64,000 nt of DNA, taken from the NCBI GenBank assembly GCA_035236585.1, contig CP141127.1, positions 75,373,495-75,437,494 of the forward strand, read 5' to 3'. The notes beneath the pieces were generated by a model. The model worked only from the letters and a program-made list of their open reading frames with translations, did no database searches and was not told the DNA's origin. Source of the stretch: Warburgia ugandensis. Its lineage: Eukaryota; Streptophyta; Magnoliopsida; Canellales; Canellaceae. Position 1 is the stretch's first letter. Each line of letters starts with the position of its first letter. Of the stretch, positions 24,223 through 34,242 are shown in pieces. Both the position numbers and the translations under genes were made by a program.

Positions 24223-24560
24223 AAGCTGAAGATGATTTTCATTAAAATCATGAAAATCATTACAATCATTAAAATCATCTTCAGCTTCACCCTTCTTGGG
24301 CGCTACTGACCTTGAGGGTGGCCATATTTTTAGAAGCTGAAGATGATTTTCATTTCTCCCTCACAAACTAATATACAAATGTATATTTATTTGTAAGAAA
24401 GAAATAATAGAATCATCTTCAACTTCCTTGCCCCACTGCTACGATACAAGGGTTGCCATCTTTTAAGAAGCTGGAGATGATTCTCATTTCTTCCTCACAA
24501 ACTAATATACAAATGCATATTCATTTGTAAGAAAGAAATAATAGAATCATCTTCACCTTC
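24223..24560 (-). repeat. Three tandem hairpin units in the LINE 5' untranslated region
   Basis: Unit 1 has perfect 17-bp arms AAGCTGAAGATGATTTT at 24223-24239 and its complement at 24271-24287. Unit 2 has arms at 24333-24350 and 24411-24426. Unit 3 has arms at 24467-24484 and 24543-24560. Units 2 and 3 have loops of about 60 bp that are nearly identical (CTCACAAACTAATATACAAA and onward). All would fold in RNA. Confidence 0.85.
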
Positions 24561-24650
24561 CCCCTTCTTAGGCACTTTTTGTAAGACCCTCCTCCTTTTT
24601 TATCCGGGCTTGGGACCGGCATTGGCGGAGTTAATTCAACTTTAACTTAT

Positions 24651-25001
24651 AAGATATGAAAAATATAAGACGGTTATCCAAACCCATCTTATATCGTTAA
24701 TAATTTAAGACAGTTTTCCAAAACCATCTTATATAATTTAATATAAGATCGTTCTAGTAAACCATCTTATATGATTAGAGGTTCTTTTAAAAATATAGGA
24801 TGGTTCTTAAGAATTGTCTTATATTAATATAATCAGATAAGATGGTTTTCCATAACTGTCTTATATAATGTTAAAATCATCTTATTTGTTTATCGTATAT
24901 AAGATAGGTAACCATAACCATCTTATATAAATTTTATATAAGATAGTTGTGTTAAAACCGTCTTATATTTTTCATCTTATACGGCCCCAATTTTAGTAGT
25001 G
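24651..25001. repeat. Subterminal repeats at the right (TNPD-side) end of the CACTA element
   Basis: Motifs such as TATAAGACGGTT, AAACCATCTTATAT and GATAAGATGGTTTTCC recur about every 30 bp up to the terminus CCCCAATTTTAGTAGTG. They pair with the repeats at 2819-3330 to define the element. Confidence 0.8.
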
Positions 25002-26629
25002 TTCTCCCTTTAATCAATCATAAGATGGATGGTAGATGTGAGATTTTCCAAGATCTAGGTCGAATTAGTTCATTTACCCTCTATTCATTAATGTTAATAG
25101 TCATTCAATCCTTAAATAGTCTTTGATTTAGACAGCTAGGGAGATATGTGCTTAATTTAGTTTAGATAAACTATTTGTCATGGTAGACCAATAGTTGTAA
25201 AATGGACAATTGAGATTGTTTGATTGGTTTCTAGCATAGATCATGCAATGTCATTCTAATCCAAGCAATTCTAAGGGTTGAACTCAATTCTTCTAAGCAC
25301 AGATTAGATTTCAAGGTTGGATTGGTCTAGAACTTAGATATTGAGCATTCAAGTAGATCTGGCAAAATAGATCAAAATCAAAGGTGAGTTTTCATATCCT
25401 ACCTTTTTGCATGATTGTCACTTGTCTACGTTGCTAGAGAAGGTGGATTGATAGTCACGTTTTGGTGACGATCTCCCTTTCCACTATGTGTTGGTCCCTC
25501 CTTTGGTTGACCCTTCAAAACACATTGGATTCCTTCTATTCTTTAGGTCTTTTATAGTTCCAAGGAATGGGTATACGATGGTGGAGACCAATTGTTTTTT
25601 CATCACTGTCCAAATTAGTACAAACTAACATTTAGAGAGTTGTTGGTTGCCAAAAAAATTTTGTGATATCAAAATGGTCCCTCCCTTAAATTTTCTTTCC
25701 TTATTTATTTATATAATATAATAATGTTATTTCTTACTTTTAGTCATCATTATGCTCTAACAAGTTTAATTAGTCATCATTTCAAATTCTTAAAGTGTGG
25801 CGAACCTAGTAAATTTATTGAATTTCTCTTTATTTGTGAAATTTTCAACTTTTTCATCCAAACTCAAATTTCAACATTCTTAGTGTTGTTAGAATTCTTT
25901 TTCTCTATAGAATTCAAAATTTGAGGTTCCAACATTCAACTTCATTTTTTTAATTTCCTAATTTTCTAAGCTTCAAAAAGACATAAATTTTTCCAAAAAT
26001 TTCATTCCATTTCATAAACATAAATATTTGTAGAATTACATAAAAGGAATTTAAAATTTTATGTATTATAATATTGTAAGTGGTAATTGACTTTATCTTT
26101 TTGTATCACTTACCTACTTTAGACCTATTATATTTATATTTGATTAAAGATGGCATAATTAGAATTCATGTTTGAATGAAATGGTGGGGACATTGTTTTC
26201 ATTATATTTTGGAATATAAAATGATGGCTCACAGGGTGAATAATATCATATGTGTCAAATGTGTAACTCTAAAAACATATGAGACTCTACCAGATTTTTG
26301 GTAGAAGTAAGGGGTTTATGTTAGTGTTAAAACCTATATTTTTAAATTCATTACATGTATTTGATTTAATTGTTCTAATTTCATTCTACTCTTGTTTGCA
26401 ATATAAGTTGGTTAGATAGAACATTGAAATGGATCTGTTCATGTCTACACCTATATAGATATAATGACTCTTTATAGACAGATTGTTATTCTGAAAAGAA
26501 TTATTGGTTTATGACCCATTGCTAAAGCATTTCCATGTCAAAATGAAAATGAATGAATCATTAAAGATATTCAATGCAGAAGTATTTTTTTGATGCATTT
26601 ACTTTAAATAAAGTATTTTACCTTGTGTA
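25002..26629. other. AT-rich stretch, no gene seen
   Basis: About 1.6 kb without coding signals I can defend. It probably includes left-hand remains of the second CACTA element. A segment at 26236-26312 matches one at 49891-49972 (listed as a finding). Confidence 0.5.
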
Positions 26630-28620
26630 GGACAAATGGAACATGATGAACAGTCCAACCCTAGTGATCCTCATAAGAGAAAGGGTAGAACAAGAACAAG
26701 AATGGAAAATATCATCAAGAGAAATTCAAAGAGAATAAAAGATGAGATTGAATACAATAGTAAGGGCCAAGAAATAGGTGACCATGTAAAGCCCTATATT
26801 AGTTACATTTGCTACACAATACAAAGCATGTTGCATATTACACGTAATGATTGAATATGTGTCAGTAGAGATGGCTTAAAACTAATAGTTCATCATCTAA
26901 AAGATCTTTTTATCAGTATTTATCATATCTCTGCCTGTCTAATGAAAGGCTTTTGGATCAAATGATAAAGGCATTATTGAGAAGGGATGGCTTTTCCTTG
27001 ATAAAATGAAACATTTGATTCATGTAATAGGAGAAAGATTTTCCATTCCTTAGCAAGACACCATCAATCAAAGATTCAATATGGGAAATGAAAAAGGTAC
27101 ATAAATGCTTTAATAATAGAGGACGTACTTTATCTTCTCATTTACAAATTGAGTTACATTCTTGTTTTCCATTTTGTAGTCTACATTCAATTATATGATG
27201 ATAATAAGATGTGTGCTTCACAAAGAGCTAGTGAACAATGAAGAAAATAAAAGAGCTACCTTGATAGCAACTATGTACTTCCAAACATAGATAATCCATT
27301 GAGGGTGTACAGAGTTACTAACCTATACTCCAACATCATTGATTAGCATGTATGAAACTAATTTTGTAAAATGCCACCAGTCACCTAGATTTGAGGTATG
27401 TACTAAACCAATGTTTAATTATATTAATTATAACATTAGATTGTACTTGATTATGTACCTTTAATTGCATCAAATGTGTAGGTAAAGAGTGATCAAGGGA
27501 GAAAGGTGTGAGATCAATCATATGTGGCACCACCTCTCTAGGTTGGGCTACAATAGGTTGGAAGAATAAGTAGGTATCTATGAGAGATCATTTCTTTCTA
27601 ATTAAATCATAGTTATATTTGATTACCTAACTTAGTATCTCTCTTGATATCAAAAGAAAGATGGGTTGTGAATCCCATTAACCACATCATCCTTTGGAAA
27701 ATGGCACATATGGAGGGGCATAATGCCCAAAACTTCAAAAATGAAGTTGCTACACAACTTGCCTCTTGAATAATAAGTTATTGCATGTGCCTACCATTAT
27801 ATCACATGAATAATAAAGAATAATCATAGATTAATTAATTGATCACATTGCTATAATTAGATTTTGTAAGAAGCGTAGACCCAAGAAATTGCATTAGACT
27901 CTAAGTAACACTACTAGAAAGGATGGCATCATGTATAAGGATTTTGGAAATACGGAGGAGCACTCTTACCAAGTGAGAGGCCAAGGGCATGATATTGTTC
28001 TTTCAAAATTCTTTCATTAAAAGGTACCCAAAGCTAATAATGAGGAGCCTTATGTGCAGTTAAAAGGGAAACTCTAAAAGGAGTTGCGAAAGGAATAAGC
28101 AAGATATAATTGGGAGTTACAATGTATTAGAGGTCCAAAACCAACTCCTCTAACACTTAAACCCCAATCACATGTTAGCTTAATTCTCCAATCGAAGAAG
28201 ATCAGGTAGAACAACTTGTGCTCTTTGAAGGAGAAATTCTTGCCTTGAAGGTATATACATAGACATGTTTATTTTTTCATTGTCTAATTAATTATCCTAT
28301 CACATCCATTCTTATGTGCCTAGTATTTTTTATTTACAAGTGGGTCAATGCCTGATGGCCTTGAATGCCATTCAAAATGTTAGCATTGGTGGTTCATGGT
28401 ATCAATTGGGTCTATGTTTTTACGTAGATCATTGATACAACCATACAATAAGTGTGTGTGTGTGTGTGTGTCCTCTTAAGAGGATGTTGTCCTATCATTT
28501 ATGATGCAAGCCAATGAAGTTTATACCACTGGGGATCCCACTGGATATCATGTTGCTTGGCCATAGGGACATGTCATTCACCTAAAATCCAATGTATATA
28601 TGTTATCATATCACCATCTT
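26630..28620 (+). pseudogene. TNPA-type CACTA protein (PTTA/En/Spm domain), decayed, second element
   Basis: The first readable block (26636-26854) is RTRMENIIKRNSKRIKDEIE followed by YNSKGQEIGDHV. This is the RG-T-K ... V-YN-GQ-IG pattern that opens plant PTTA/TNPA domains. Near 27340-27395 NFVKCHQSPRFE fits the later W-FV-H-SP-F part. At about 27920-28000 KKDG and SYQVRGQGHDIV fit the glycine-rich segment. At 28530-28560 TTGDPTGYHVAWP fits the C-terminal V-GDPTG-IAWP block. Stops and frame changes are frequent. It is in opposite orientation to the first CACTA element. Confidence 0.6.
28452..28471. repeat. (GT)10 microsatellite
   Basis: Uninterrupted GT repeat inside the TNPA-like remnant. 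Confidence 0.95.
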
Positions 28621-28723
28621 CAAAAATATATTTTAGAGACCTCAATTTATTTATTTTTATCTGCATCTAATGTTAATTAGAAGTAGCAGTAAGTGACATT
28701 GAGACCTACCTCCTCTGCATTAG

Positions 28724-29734
28724 TGTGACGACCCGGGTTTTCATATATGCAATTTTGATAAAAAGGCGAGATCTCTTGTTTTATAATTATGAAATGCACG
28801 AAAATCTTTTTCTTTTGGAAAACAATCTTTCATAAAAATCCCGAGTGTCAAAACACAATTCTCAAATTATCTAGCCATGGAAAAGTTAAAAAAATCATTA
28901 TTATTCCCAAGAAAGTGTTAGTCACAGCCCCAGCTATTGGAGAGTAACTACAATCAAGTAACATTGAAAGATAAGGTAGGGGTTTACTTACTTGCACCTA
29001 GTCTGGGTGTCTTCTATCACAAGCATTCCTTGCCCTTAAGTATTTACTTTATGTCTGAAAAATGTTGAGGATTGGGTGAGTATATACTATACTCAGTAGG
29101 AGCCTATCACTACTAGTTTTATAATGCATGAGATGTTTTAAAATCATGTGCTCATTCAAAACATGTGCATGTCTAAATACTCAAGTTCAATATCGATATT
29201 AAAATCCATTGTTAAACTGAAATACTAACGACTTAAAGGATCACATAATCCAAAATCGAAAGTATCATATACACATATATCATAATATCATGATATGCAT
29301 AAGATGCTTCATTGAATCCAACTCATGGATATCTAGTGTGGTATGGTCGACCAACCTCATATCATGCCATATGCAATGCAAACAACTCCACAAAACCATA
29401 GGGTCCAACTATGCCCACAACCTCCTCGTCGTGTGGTCCTCGGGTACCTAAGGACACTCGGTCATAGCCTCCACAGGGCCTATGACACGACGAACCAGTG
29501 CCATGACACTAGTGGTAGCCCCCTGTACCACATGCAGTCGACGTAGGGACGTTGCCTCTTTTTGGGCATGGTACCCATCCACCTAATAGTGGTAGAGGCT
29601 GGGTGGCCAACCCAGACCCCTCGGCATAGCACCCAAGAGCTTACTAGCTCAAATCACATAAGATCAAACAAGCAAAAAATCTCTTTTTCAAAACTTTTCC
29701 TCTTTGGGTCCCTCACAACTGCTTGGCCCTCGGC
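28724..29734 (-). repeat. Truncated 3' LTR of the deleted gypsy element
   Basis: Starts (on +) TGTGACGACCCGGG and matches 31611-32620 up to the phrase TGGCCCTCGGC. There the full LTR continues with ACTCCAACG, but this copy continues with CCTAGGTC, which belongs to reverse transcriptase. The deletion breakpoint is at 29734/29735. Confidence 0.92.
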
Positions 29735-30480
29735 CCTAGGTCATATGAACCCTTTGTCAAGTAGTTCCTGTAACTGGGTCTTCAGTTCTTTTAGTTCTGC
29801 AGGAGCCATTTGGTAAGGAGCTTTGGAAATGGGGGAAGTACCAGGTATAAGATCAATGATAAACTCAATTTCCCTTGGTGGAGGTAGACCTGGTAAGTCC
29901 TCAAGTAATACATTAGGAAATTCTTGGACTACCTCGACATCCTCTAGCTTTGGTTGGGGACTCTTGAGGGATTCAGTCTTGGCTAAGAAGAAGAGGCATC
30001 CTTGAGCAATGTGCTTAACTGCTTTCATGGAAAAAATAACACACGCTCCAGAATAATCCTTTCTTCCTTGGAGGGTGAAAGTGTCTCCATTAGGTAAGGT
30101 AAAAGTGACACGTTTTTGGCGGCAATCAACAAAGGCTTGATGAAAGGCTAGCCAATCCATACCTAGGATGATGTCGAAGTCATTCATATCTAAGTGAATG
30201 AGATTGGCATGTAGCAAATGATCCTTAATCAAAATGGGGACATCCTAGAGATAAGAATAGGTGGGAAGTGCTTGGCCTACAGGAGTCATGACTTCTAGAG
30301 TGAAGTTTAGGTCTTGTGGTATAATGTCCAAGGATGATGCAAATTCCCGGTATATGAAGGAATGAGTGGAGCCTGTATCAAATAGAACTTTAGCAGGTGT
30401 ATCATAGATAGAAAGAATACCTTCAACGACTGCATTTGAAGCTTGGGCTTGACTGGAAGTGAGGGCAAAGACACGTCTTT
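29735..30480 (-). pseudogene. Gypsy pol fragment: aspartic protease and start of reverse transcriptase
   Basis: On the minus strand the protease active site reads VLFDTGSTHSF (DTG codons at 30379-30371). About 200 bp later FDIILGMDWLAFHQAF gives the second conserved protease block. This continues into LPPPREIEFIIDLIPGTSP and PYQMAPAELKELK, the start of reverse transcriptase. Reading ends at ELLDKGFI followed by a stop where the family has Arg (CGA to TGA looks like a deamination), two codons before the deletion joint. The wording is that of the chromovirus Tekay/Del group. The catalytic YxDD part of reverse transcriptase, RNase H and integrase are absent. A stop also lies upstream, near 30243. 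Confidence 0.85.
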
Positions 30481-30489
30481 GGCTTTTTG

Positions 30490-31470
30490 GAACTTGATCT
30501 TCTTTACGCTCTTATACTTTCCTTTTTGGACAGTTACTAGAAAAATGTCCTAATTCTCCACAACTATAGCAAGTGATGTTGAAAGTGGGACATGGTTTGC
30601 CTGGATGATTTTTGTTACACCTAGGGCATGCCTTCTAGTCTGGTCTTCTTCCTTTGTTTTCAAACAGCTTCTTGAAAGGTGGCCTGGGTCCATATGACTG
30701 AAATGGTCTCTTTCCTTTATTTCTCATGGTGTTATGTTCTTGGTTTCTCTTATTGCCTGGTTCCTTTGATAATCTTTTTCGTATAGGGAAGCTATCTCTA
30801 CGGCTTTGGCTATTGTGGTAGGTTGGAAACCTAGAACTCTGTTCCTGAGTCCTGGGTTGAGTCCATCTACAAATCTTTCTGCCGCATCCTCCTCATCAGC
30901 ACAAGCACGTGGTGCAAATCTTCAGAGGCTGATGAATCTACTTTCATACTATTGGACAGTCATATTTCCTTGTTCTAAGTCCATAAATTCCTTTTCCTTT
31001 TGTTTTCTTATGTGTTTAGGATAATATTTGTCATTAAAGACCTTTTTAAACTCTTCCCATCCTATTGTTTCTTGCTGATCAAAATAAGTTCTTTCTGCTG
31101 TTTTCCACCAGAAGGTAGCCTCTCCCCTAAACACAAATGTGGCCATGGGTACTTTTCTTTCTTCAGCTATGTTCATGGCTTTAAATATCTTTTCAATGTC
31201 AATTAACCATTTTTCAGCTGTAGATGCTTCATCTTCTCCTGTGAATGAGGGAGCTAGTTTCTGAAACCTTTCTAATTGAACCTCAGTCCTATCTATTACT
31301 TTATCAGGGGAAGGATCTCAGGTGGTAGGAGTTTGTCTTTGACTATTCATGTATTGTCCCATATTCTGTAGGAATTGTTGGAATAACTCAGCCATCCCGT
31401 TGCCCGACCCAGTGGAGTCCACTAGTGGGGCTTCAGGTCTTGGAGCATTGCTTCCTTTCTTGTTAGGCAT
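30490..31470 (-). pseudogene. Gypsy gag with CCHC zinc knuckle, one or more stops
   Basis: The start ATG is at 31470-31468 (MPNKKGSNAPRPEAPL). An in-frame stop occurs about 50 codons in (near 31320). The capsid region reads FRGEATFWWKTAERTYF and IGWEEFKKVFNDKYYP, then EFMDLEQGNMTV, typical of the plant retrotransposon gag domain. A nucleocapsid knuckle follows near 30620-30530: CYSCGELGHFSSNC, spacing C-X2-C-X4-H-X4-C, preceded by KPCPTFNIT. Gag would package element RNA into particles. The stops mean no full protein. Confidence 0.85.
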
Positions 31471-31596
31471 CTATAATCACAAGGTAATTTACCAAATCTC
31501 AGTTTGTGTAATCCTATTACCCCTTACTCTTTCATGGATGAAACATGATTATAAGTTATTCTCCTCATAACTGGGCTATGAGTAACGTTAAACCGT

Positions 31597-31608
31597 GCTC
31601 TGATACCA
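31597..31608 (-). other. Primer binding site, initiator tRNA-Met
   Basis: On the minus strand TGGTATCAGAGC, two bases inside the 5' LTR end at 31611. This is the standard 12-nt complement to plant initiator tRNA-Met, and it sets the element orientation. Confidence 0.92.
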
Positions 31609-31610
31609 AC

Positions 31611-34237
31611 TGTGACGACTCGGGTTTTTATATGATGCAATTTTGATAAAAAGGCGAGATCTCTTGTTTTATAAGTATGAAATGCACGAAAAAAAATTTC
31701 TTTTGGAAAATAATCTTTCATAAAAACCCCGAGTGTCAAAACGCAATTCTCAAATTATCTAGACATGGAAAAGTTAAAAAAATCATTATTATTCCCAAGA
31801 AAGTGTTAGTCACTACCCCAGCTATTAGAGAGTAACTACAATCAAGTAACATTGAAAGATAAGGTAGGGGTTTACTTACTTGCACTTAGTCTGGGTGTCT
31901 TATATCAGAAGCGTTCCTTGCCCTTAAGTATTTACTTTATGTCTGAAAAATGTTGAGGATTGGGTAAGTATATACTATACTCAGTAGGAACCTATCACTA
32001 CTAGTTTTATAATGCATGAGATGTTTTAAAATCATGTGCTCATTCAAAACATGTGCATGTCTAAATACTCAAGTTCAATATCGATATTAAAATCCATTGT
32101 TAAATTGAAATACTAACGACTTAAAGGATCACATAATCCAAAATCGAAAGTATCATATACACATATATCATAATATCATGATATGCATAAGATGCTTCAT
32201 TGAATCCAACTCATGGATATCTAGTCTGGTATGGTCGACTAACCTCATATCATGCCATATGCAATGCAAACAACTCCACAAAACCATAGGGTCCAACTAT
32301 GCCCACGAGCTCCTCGCCATGTGGTCCCCAGGTACCTGAGGACACTCGGTCATAGCCTCTACGAGGCCTATGACACGTTGACCTAGTGTCGTGACACTAG
32401 TGGTACCCCCCTGTACCACATGTAGTCGACGTAGGGACGTTGCCTCTTTTTGGACGTAGTACCCATCCACCTAATAGTGGTAGAGGCTGGATGGCCAACC
32501 CAGACCCCTTGGCATAGCACCCAAGAGCTTACTAGCTCAAATCACATAAGATCAAACAAGCAAAAAATCTCTTTTTCAAAACCTGTCCTCTTTGGGTCCC
32601 TCACAACTGCCTGGCCCTCGGCACTCCAACGTCTTTTGGTAACCCTCAAGGATATGCAATTTTTGCAAGAACTTAATGCTCACAAATCATGCAAGGTATG
32701 CAATAGTTTGCAAAACACATCTATGCATAATGTATATGCAATTATTTACAAAACATGTCTATGCATAAAGCATTTATCACATGCATGTTGAATTAAGTCA
32801 TGCTAAACAAGTCATATAATTAAAACATGCATTCTCAAACAATAATAATTCTTTTAAAAGAATCTAGTAGTGATAGAACACCTACCTGGCCAGGTTGCGC
32901 TAACCCCTCTGTCCTTGTACGCTCCTGAACATGGTTTGGGGAATCAGGGTTAGTTTGGCCTATCTTTTATGGGTTTTAGAGTAGTTGGTCTTATTACTTA
33001 GGTATTAAGGGTCCATCCCAATGCTTATGGGTGTCCTAAGGTCCTAATTGAGCCTTGGTATCCTCAGTTTTCCAAAGGTCTAGCGGCCACGCGCCACCAT
33101 CCTCTTCTAAGGGTCATGCCCTCCTTTGATTGGGCCTTGATCAGGGATTTTATAATTTGGGTGTATCCGCATCATCGACACGGGCACAATGCCTTTTGCA
33201 GTGCCTCAATCGGAGCTCTAGATCTCAAGTTATAAGCGTTTTAGTGTCACACGTACATAAGAGCCTTAAGAGTGAAAAGGCGGAATGCTAGGGTGCTGCG
33301 AGTCAGCGTCATGCGCCCCGGCTTCCTTAAGGAACTAGAAAACCCCATACTACTAGCGGCTATGCATCTGTGGCGTGCGCCTCAGCGGGCACGTTTGCAG
33401 ACGCGCCGGGTTTTCCCGCCCGACTCTCTTTTGCAGGTGCATCCCCGGACGCGCCCGTTTGGTTTTTCAAACGGGACAACGTGTTACGTTCCGACTAAAA
33501 CGTTCTATTCGTTGGGGAACTGGGGGGTCCTCAGGACACCCTAGGTCAACCCTGTCGAAACCAGTGCGGCCCAGGGAATGTCCCTGGGTCCTTGGTGGCT
33601 CTCCAGGGCTCCATTTTGCATGGTTTTTCATGCAAAAACCTAGGGAAATTGATCTTAGAACTACTGTGAAGATGGGTTTTGAGGGATCTTGTGCATACCT
33701 GGCTCGTTGCTGGGTTTTTCTCCTTGTTTCCCCTCTAGGTCACTCCTCCACAATGGGTTTTCTTCAACCTTTTGGGATGCCATTAGAGGCGCCCAAGAGC
33801 TCTATTTATAGAGCTATGAGAGGGTTCTGGAGGGGGCTCTCACCGCCTTTGAATGGCGGTGGAGAAACCTCCAGAATGGCGGTGATTTCTCCTCCAATCA
33901 CCGCCATTCTAGAACCCTCTAAGAGGTTGAAGATGAAGGGTGCCCATATCAAAACGGGCCCCTGTGTTTTGCAGGCTAAATCCTTTTTTGTAAAAATTAT
34001 ATTTTTGCCCCTGAACTTCAAAGGGCCATAACTTGCTCATTTTAACTCTGTTTTTGGTGATTTTGGTCTCATTGGATTCCTTTTTCTGAGACGCACATAA
34101 TGGTACCATTTTTAGGATCAAATTTCTGGGTTCAGTCAAGGTGAATAGTGAAATGACTAAAATGCCCTTATCTTCAAAAACTGATCTTTTCATTGCTTAA
34201 CTTGGAATTTCAATATTACAAAATTGGATTCATTACA
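31611..34237 (-). repeat. Complete 5' LTR (2627 bp) of the deleted gypsy element
   Basis: On the minus strand it begins TGTAATGAATCC (34237) and ends GAGTCGTCACA (31611), next to the primer binding site. The U3 part holds a GC-rich block (about 33250-33620) and a TATA box at 33810-33801. The 218-residue open frame over 33375-34031 on + is antisense to the LTR and shows no family features. Confidence 0.9.
33801..33810 (-). promoter_or_regulatory. Putative LTR TATA box
   Basis: On the minus strand GCTCTATAAATAGAGCTC, a TATA box in a small palindrome, about 430 bp from the LTR start. Confidence 0.6.
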
Positions 34238-34242
34238 ATTAG

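Larger units (their letters stand above)
21010..24650 (-). mobile_element. Full-length RTE-type non-LTR retrotransposon (LINE), with 18-bp target duplications
   Basis: The insert spans 21028-24632 (3605 bp). It is flanked by the perfect 18-bp duplication AATTCAACTTTAACTTAT at 21010-21027 and 24633-24650. Its 3' end (left, minus strand) is a run of about nine TGA units, preceded by CCTAATTGGGATAAGGTCTT. A short-repeat tail rather than poly(A) is typical of the RTE clade. Its 5' end contains GCCGGTCCCAAGCCCGGATA and two kinds of tandem repeats. One endonuclease-reverse transcriptase coding region lies between. The insertion is in the right part of the CACTA element. The perfect duplications suggest a younger insertion than the state of its coding frames would imply. 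Confidence 0.92.
2819..25001 (-). mobile_element. CACTA (En/Spm-type) DNA transposon, carrying three nested insertions
   Basis: The left end at 2819 reads CACTACCACAATGATGGG. The right end at 25001 reads, on the opposite strand, CACTACTAAAATTGGGG. The two match at 12 of the first 17 positions, as terminal inverted repeats should. Both ends are followed inward by dense subterminal repeats of the TAAGACGGTT / AACCATCTTATA kind (2819-3330 and 24651-25001). Flanking triplets are GTC and TTC, a possible 3-bp duplication with one change. Inside, on the minus strand, are TNPD (about 17765-14283) then TNPA (about 11470-9840) pseudogenes. Removing the two solo LTRs, the LINE and their duplications leaves about 10.9 kb, a normal size for an autonomous plant CACTA element. 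Many stops show it is inactive. Confidence 0.75.
28719..34242 (-). mobile_element. Ty3/gypsy retrotransposon with large internal deletion, with target duplications
   Basis: The element spans 28724-34237, flanked by the 5-bp duplication ATTAG at 28719-28723 and 34238-34242. On the minus strand it has a complete 5' LTR (34237-31611), a primer binding site at 31608-31597, gag (31470 to about 30490), protease, the first codons of reverse transcriptase (to 29735), and then directly a truncated 3' LTR (29734-28724). Most of pol and the first 1.6 kb of the 3' LTR are gone. The two LTR copies look about 95 percent identical over the shared 1 kb, the youngest LTR pair in the window. It interrupts the second CACTA element. 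Confidence 0.92.

Noticed and set aside
27908-27925. CACTACTAGAAAGG, looks like a CACTA terminus
   Set aside because: It lies inside the readable TNPA-like remnant, has no subterminal repeats beside it and no partner end.
33375-34031. 218-residue open frame, the longest single ORF in the window
   Set aside because: It lies antisense within the GC-rich U3 part of a gypsy LTR and has no domain features. The length reflects base composition.
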